This document shows positions 5,343 through 8,924 of a DNA stretch of 8,924 nt, piece by piece (the stretch's first letter is position 1; each line of letters opens with the position of its first letter). Source of the stretch: DASXMX01 sp036794395. GTDB taxonomy: Bacteria; Planctomycetota; Phycisphaerae; Tepidisphaerales; Tepidisphaeraceae. The stretch is from positions 1 to 8,924 of the forward strand of contig DAIRGS010000288.1 of NCBI GenBank assembly GCA_036794395.1, given 5' to 3'. Under the pieces are notes generated by a model, which ran no database searches, was not told the DNA's origin, and saw only the letters and a program-made list of their open reading frames with translations. Made by a program: the position numbers and the translations under genes.

Positions 5343-7285
5343 TTTACGGAACTTCGTTCACGGCTGTCGCGGTGTTCTCGCTGTTTGTGGCCATTGTTCT
5401 GGCGATCAGTTTTTACCTGGGGGCGAAGGCCAAAACCGCCAGCGGCTACTATGCCGCCCATGGCGGGATTCCATGGTTCGTAAACGGGATTGCGTTTGCC
5501 GGCGATTACCTCTCGGCCGCCTCGTTTCTTGGCATCTGCGGGTTGGTTGCGTTTTATGGATACGATGGGTTTTTGTATTCGATCGGCTACTTGGCGGGTT
5601 GGGTCGTCGCGCTGTTTGTGATCGCTGAGCCGTTGAAGCGGATGGGGCGATTCACGTTCGCCGATGCGCTGGATAAACAGTTCAACAGCCGGGGGATCAA
5701 GCTCGCCGCCGCCATCAGCACGTTGGTGGTCAGCACGTTTTATCTGATACCGCAAATGGTGGGCGCGGGCACGTTGGTTCAGCCGCTGCTGGGGTTCTCT
5801 CACGAAGTCGGCGTGTTGATCGTCGGGATCGTGGTGATCGTGATCGTCGTCACAGCCGGGATGGTTTCGACGACCTGGGTGCAGTTCATTAAAGGCTCGC
5901 TGCTGGTGGTGTTCTGCGCGATGTTGGTGATCGCGATTTTGGCGCGGGGATTGACCAAGGCGCAAACTGAATGGGCGGGGCCAGTGGCCCCGCCGACCGA
6001 TCGAGCGCCAATGCCCGCGACTGGCGGCTGGGCGGGAAAGCCGTATGCCCGGTACCCGCGGCCCGATGGCGGATATGACCTGTATCGCCTGGAAGGAAAA
6101 TCGGCCACGCGCGCTCAAGCCGTGACCAAACTTGGAAAGGCGACGTTTATTAACGGCGCCCCGCTGGGCACGGGCCCGGGCCAGGCGAGCCTCCAGCCGG
6201 TTGGACATATTCAAGCGCTTCCCAATGGTGTGGCATCAACCGGATCGGTTGGCCCGGTTGAGTATCTGACGGCTTTCGCGGACAGCACGATCATTCTCTG
6301 GCCCGCCGAGAAAGATCCCATCACCGAGGCCGATGGCGGAATCACCACCATTTATTTCCAGAAGCCGACGCCCGGCAAGAACCTTCTGGTGCCCGGCGCA
6401 TACCCACCATTCAAAGGCGTTCGAGGGGACAAGCTTTCGGACAAGCTGGATTTTCTCTCTCTAATGATTGCGCTATTTGCCGGGACGGCTTCGCTGCCGC
6501 ACATTTTGATTCGGTATTACACCGTGAAAGACCAGGCCGCGGCTCGAAAGAGCACGGTGGTTGGCATCGCCAGCATTGGGTTTTTCTACATGCTGACGCT
6601 GTACCTGGGACTTGGGGCGATGACCGGGGGAACGCTCGACCCGACTAACAACAACATGGCCGCCCCGCTGTTGGCTAAGAGCTTTGGGGCCCTTCCGTTT
6701 GCCGTCATTTCGGCGATCGCGTTTACGACGGTGCTGGGCACCGTGAGCGGATTGATTCTGGCCGCGAGCGGCGCGGTGGTTCACGATCTGATGACCAATG
6801 TGCTAAAGGTGAATCTCAGCGATCGCGGCAAGGTGACGGCCGGCAAGGTGGCGGCGGTGATCGTGGGCGGCGTGGCGATGGTGCTGGGGATCGTTTTCAA
6901 AACGTTCAATGTCACGTTCCTGGTCGGCTGGGCATTCAATGTTGCGGCGTCGGCGAACCTGCCGGCCCTGGTCATGCTGTTGTTCTGGAAGCGTACGACC
7001 AAACAAGGCATCACCGCCGCGATCGTGGTGGGCATGCTTTCGAGCCTGGGATGGATCATGGGCAGCGCGCAGGCTTACAAGGACATCTATCACATCGACC
7101 CGGCGAGGGCGCATGTGCCTTTCAGCCAGCCGGGGTTGGTCACGATCCCGCTTGGGTTTGTGGTGCTGGTGGTCGTTTCGCTGATGACTCAAGGCCGGGC
7201 GAAAGCGGGTGTGGTGGCGCCGACGAATATTTCCGAGCGATTGGCAGTGGAAGACGCCGAAAGCCGCGAGGGCGGCGAGGCGTAA
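5339..7285 (+). CDS. actP: Sodium:solute symporter, ActP-type cation/acetate permease
   Basis: A 648-residue inner-membrane protein of the sodium:solute symporter family. Signature segments match ActP closely: GDYLSAASFLGICGLV (55-70), GYDGFLYSIGYLAGW (74-88), GRFTFADAL (103-111), the helix YLIPQMVGAGTLV (135-147), TTWVQFIKG (178-186), GTASLPHILIRYYTVKD (382-398) and TTVLGTVSGLILAASGAVVHDL (463-484, Na+-site helix). It probably takes up acetate or a similar short carboxylate with Na+. E. coli ActP has about 550 residues; most of the excess here lies between helices near 203 and 369, a hydrophilic stretch rich in Pro and Gly that should face outside by homology to vSGLT topology. No acs gene is adjacent. 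The start is a GTG overlapping the DUF485 stop. The substrate is inferred from family similarity. Confidence 0.92.
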   Translation: MIYGTSFTAVAVFSLFVAIVLAISFYLGAKAKTASGYYAAHGGIPWFVNGIAFAGDYLSAASFLGICGLVAFYGYDGFLYSIGYLAGWVVALFVIAEPLKRMGRFTFADALDKQFNSRGIKLAAAISTLVVSTFYLIPQMVGAGTLVQPLLGFSHEVGVLIVGIVVIVIVVTAGMVSTTWVQFIKGSLLVVFCAMLVIAILARGLTKAQTEWAGPVAPPTDRAPMPATGGWAGKPYARYPRPDGGYDLYRLEGKSATRAQAVTKLGKATFINGAPLGTGPGQASLQPVGHIQALPNGVASTGSVGPVEYLTAFADSTIILWPAEKDPITEADGGITTIYFQKPTPGKNLLVPGAYPPFKGVRGDKLSDKLDFLSLMIALFAGTASLPHILIRYYTVKDQAAARKSTVVGIASIGFFYMLTLYLGLGAMTGGTLDPTNNNMAAPLLAKSFGALPFAVISAIAFTTVLGTVSGLILAASGAVVHDLMTNVLKVNLSDRGKVTAGKVAAVIVGGVAMVLGIVFKTFNVTFLVGWAFNVAASANLPALVMLLFWKRTTKQGITAAIVVGMLSSLGWIMGSAQAYKDIYHIDPARAHVPFSQPGLVTIPLGFVVLVVVSLMTQGRAKAGVVAPTNISERLAVEDAESREGGEA

Positions 7286-7342
7286 CTTTAGTGGCGCAGA
7301 ATGTGGCAGATTCAGGGCGGCCTTTATCGAATTATTACTTGA

Positions 7343-7360
7343 CCATTTAACAATAAATGG
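7343..7360. other. AT-rich 7-bp hairpin downstream of the symporter gene
   Basis: CCATTTA (7343-7349), loop ACAA, TAAATGG (7354-7360) is a perfect stem-loop 57 bp after the symporter stop. There is no T-run on either side, so it is not a standard intrinsic terminator. It could stabilise a 3' end or be a small operator. Confidence 0.35.
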
Positions 7361-7407
7361 CAGCGCTCTGAGAATCCGGGGTGGCGCTGAGTACAGCTAT
7401 ACCCCGG
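7361..7407 (+). other. Candidate H-type pseudoknot in the intergenic region
   Basis: Two stems interlock: CAGCGC (7361-7366) with GCGCTG (7384-7389), and CCGGGGT (7376-7382) with ACCCCGG (7401-7407). Loop lengths of 9, 1 and 11 nt are compatible with an H-type pseudoknot, or the stems could be alternative hairpins. It lies about 150 nt before the acyltransferase start. It matches no riboswitch class I recognise, and chance pairing in GC-rich DNA cannot be excluded. Confidence 0.25.
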
Positions 7408-7535
7408 CGTGGGGGGCGCGCGATGAGGCAGGGTTAATTGGGATCGATGTGGTGATTCAGGCAGCGGGGTGGTTCGCGTTTAAGGTTGGTTCATGTGAGA
7501 TTGGGTGTGTCGTATTTGACGGGGGTGGTTGGGGC

Positions 7536-7542
7536 GGGGAGG
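7536..7542 (+). promoter_or_regulatory. Likely Shine-Dalgarno of the acyltransferase gene, in a G-rich leader
   Basis: GGGGAGG ends 12 nt before the ATG at 7555, a long spacing, and only 2 nt before another ATG at 7545 that opens a 9-codon frame (MTGYAKRCH) overlapping the real start. A TGA at 7546-7548 in the acyltransferase frame excludes any earlier start, so 7555 is retained. Confidence 0.4.
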
Positions 7543-7554
7543 CTATGACGGGCT

Positions 7555-8745
7555 ATGCAAAACGTTGTCATTGATAAACCGTATGTGCCGGTGCTTCCTT
7601 ATCGGGGGCGGGTTTGGGCGCGGGTGCTCTCGTGGTATGGGCGGCGGATGTTGCGGAAGAAGTATGGGGTAGAAGTTGTGAAGTGCGTGAACACCGATCG
7701 GCTGCGCGCGTCTATCGCGGCGGCGCATGGGGTTTTGATTACGCCGAACCATTCGCGGGATGAGGATCCGTTTGTCGTGGGGGAATTGGCGCGGCAGGCG
7801 GGGTCGCCGGTCTATATCATGGCGAGCTGGCACTTGTTCATGCAGGACAAGCTCAAGACCTTCATGCTGCGGCGGGCCGGGGCGTTTAGCATCTATCGCG
7901 AGGGGATCGACCGCTCGGCGGTGAATACGGCGGTCGATATTCTGGAAAGCGCGGATCGGCCGCTGGTGATCTTTCCAGAGGGGTTCATCTCGCGCACAAA
8001 TGACCGCATCAACGACCTGATGGATGGCACGGCGTTGATCGCCCGATCCGCGGCCAAGAAACGCGCGAAGATGCAGCCGGCGGGCAAAGTGGTGGTGCAT
8101 CCGGTGGCGCTGCGGTACACGTTTCACGGAGACATCAATACAGCCGTCACGCGGACGCTCGATGAGATCGAAGCCCGGCTGAGCTGGCGGCCGCAACGCA
8201 ATCTCGATCCACTTGAACGCATTCATAAGACCGGCGGAGCGCTGCTTGCCTTGAAGGAACTGGAGTATCTGGGGAAGGCCGAAAATGGGGCGCTGGGCGA
8301 CCGGCTCGCGCGGTTGATCGACGGGATTCTGGAGCCCATGGAAAAGGAATGGCTCGAAGGCAAGCACGAGGGAATCGTGCCTGCCCGGGTGAAAAAGCTG
8401 CGATCGGCGATTCTGCCGGACATGACCAAAGGCGAGTTGGACGAAGCCGAGCGGGAGCGAAGGTGGATTCAACTGGCTGATCTGTATTTGGCGCAGCAGT
8501 TGTTTAACTATCCGCCGGGCTATGTGACGGACAAAGCGTCGGCCGAGCGGCTGCTTGAGACGATCGAACGATTCGAAGAGGACCTCACCGATAAAGTGCG
8601 ACTCCACGGGCCGATCCACGCGACTGTAACAGTTGGCGAGGCGATCGAGGTTCCGGCGGCAAGGGAAAGCCGGGGCGGAGGTGATCCGCTGATGGATCAG
8701 ATCGAGGCGCAGTTGAAGGGGATGCTGGGGATCTCCGAGACGTAG
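7555..8745 (+). CDS. PlsC-family 1-acylglycerol-3-phosphate acyltransferase-like protein
   Basis: The 396-residue protein has the acyltransferase motifs of the PlsC/LPLAT family: NHSRDED (65-71, the catalytic NHx4D with His66 and Asp71), GAFSIYREG (109-117, acceptor-binding motif), VIFPEGFISR (138-147) and a VHPVALRY strand (181-188). It should transfer an acyl chain to a lysophospholipid or glycerol phosphate at the membrane surface. The catalytic domain ends near residue 200; the following roughly 195 residues are charged and helix-rich, an extension I do not recognise and which is longer than classical PlsC (about 240 residues). No clear membrane helix is present. The preceding cardiolipin-synthase-like gene is also lipid-related but separated by the transporter operon. 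The exact acceptor is unknown. Confidence 0.87.
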   Translation: MQNVVIDKPYVPVLPYRGRVWARVLSWYGRRMLRKKYGVEVVKCVNTDRLRASIAAAHGVLITPNHSRDEDPFVVGELARQAGSPVYIMASWHLFMQDKLKTFMLRRAGAFSIYREGIDRSAVNTAVDILESADRPLVIFPEGFISRTNDRINDLMDGTALIARSAAKKRAKMQPAGKVVVHPVALRYTFHGDINTAVTRTLDEIEARLSWRPQRNLDPLERIHKTGGALLALKELEYLGKAENGALGDRLARLIDGILEPMEKEWLEGKHEGIVPARVKKLRSAILPDMTKGELDEAERERRWIQLADLYLAQQLFNYPPGYVTDKASAERLLETIERFEEDLTDKVRLHGPIHATVTVGEAIEVPAARESRGGGDPLMDQIEAQLKGMLGISET

Positions 8746-8785
8746 ATTGGATCGGCGCTTTGCGTAAACACGGGGAGGACTTAAC

Positions 8786-8822
8786 CACAGAGGACACAGA
8801 GAACACAGAGGGAATCACAGAG
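8786..8822. repeat. CACAGAG short direct repeats
   Basis: Four copies of CACAGAG start at 8786, 8795, 8804 and 8816, spaced 9, 9 and 12 bp. Similar ACCACAGAG-type runs are scattered between genes in planctomycetes and some other phyla; their role is unknown. Confidence 0.75.
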
Positions 8823-8840
8823 AAAGAAAAGAGTAATGAT

Positions 8841-8912
8841 CCACAGATTGCGCGGATTTACGCAGATGAAATGCAGGTCTTTTCTTATCTGCGAGCATCT
8901 GCGCAATCTGTG
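8841..8912. repeat. Large imperfect hairpin repeat with ATCTGCG arms
   Basis: CACAGATTGCGC (8842-8853) is a perfect 12-bp inverted repeat of 8901-8912. Inside it, CGCAGAT (8861-8867) pairs with ATCTGCG (8887-8893), with equal 7-nt partly complementary stretches between the stems on both sides. It follows the acyltransferase gene by about 95 bp and could stop or protect that transcript. It probably belongs to a dispersed repeat family together with the CACAGAG run. Confidence 0.75.
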
Positions 8913-8924
8913 TTGCAGCCCACA

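Noticed and set aside
5276..6214. 312-aa minus-strand open frame opposite the symporter
   Set aside because: Low-complexity, His/Arg/Asp-rich reading opposite a well-supported membrane protein; no recognisable domain.
7339..7344. TTGACC as a -35 box for the acyltransferase
   Set aside because: No -10-like hexamer occurs at 15-19 bp spacing; the expected position falls in the GC-rich CAGCGC stem.
7209..7574. 121-aa plus-strand frame running from the symporter end through the intergenic gap
   Set aside because: It starts out of frame inside the symporter gene, has no ribosome site, no recognisable domain, and overlaps the acyltransferase start; chance openness is more likely.
7543..8619. 358-aa minus-strand open frame opposite the acyltransferase
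   Set aside because: The plus-strand frame carries intact NHx4D and FPEG motifs; this one is a shadow with no domain.
8786..8822. CRISPR array suggested by the regularly spaced CACAGAG repeats
   Set aside because: The repeats are 7 bp with 2-5 bp gaps, far too short for CRISPR repeats and spacers, and no cas genes are present.

Overview
The window looks like chromosomal DNA of a GC-rich bacterium, most likely a planctomycete (a Phycisphaerae-like lineage is my guess). The pointers are the two families of dispersed palindromic repeats (hairpins of the type TGGCACGGC-TTCCA-GCCGTG, and CACAGAG/ATCTGCG repeats next to a gene end) and the gene types. This is inference; there is no rRNA or other phylogenetic marker in the window.

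Left third (1-3586), all genes on the minus strand. Reading right to left: an Mrp/ApbC-type Fe-S carrier ATPase (2516-3586), a roughly 268-bp palindromic repeat element (2252-2519), a Uma2-family PD-(D/E)XK protein (1614-2234), an RtcB RNA ligase (218-1609), and a second copy of the element (1-221, cut by the window edge). Both copies begin exactly in the stop codon of the gene upstream of them. Removing the 2255-2518 copy with one TA would leave mrp and uma2 only 17 nt apart and uma2 and rtcB 4 nt apart, so an older mrp-uma2-rtcB operon may have been split by the insertion.

Middle and right (3587-8745), all genes on the plus strand. A 99-bp divergent intergenic region carries a clear -10 for mrp and leads into a cardiolipin-synthase-like phospholipase D protein with two HKD motifs (3686-4972). 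An 88-bp gap follows with a plausible sigma-70 promoter overlapped by a 10-bp inverted repeat, then a translationally coupled DUF485 (YjcH-like) and ActP-type cation/acetate symporter pair (5061-7285). The symporter has an unusually long external loop. After a 269-bp non-coding gap with several potential RNA structures comes a PlsC-type glycerolipid acyltransferase with a long C-terminal extension (7555-8745).

The last 180 bp hold a second repeat family: four CACAGAG direct repeats followed by a large imperfect hairpin. Functionally the genes are housekeeping: Fe-S assembly, RNA repair, phospholipid synthesis and acetate-type solute uptake. The least ordinary item is the palindromic element and its placement at stop codons.
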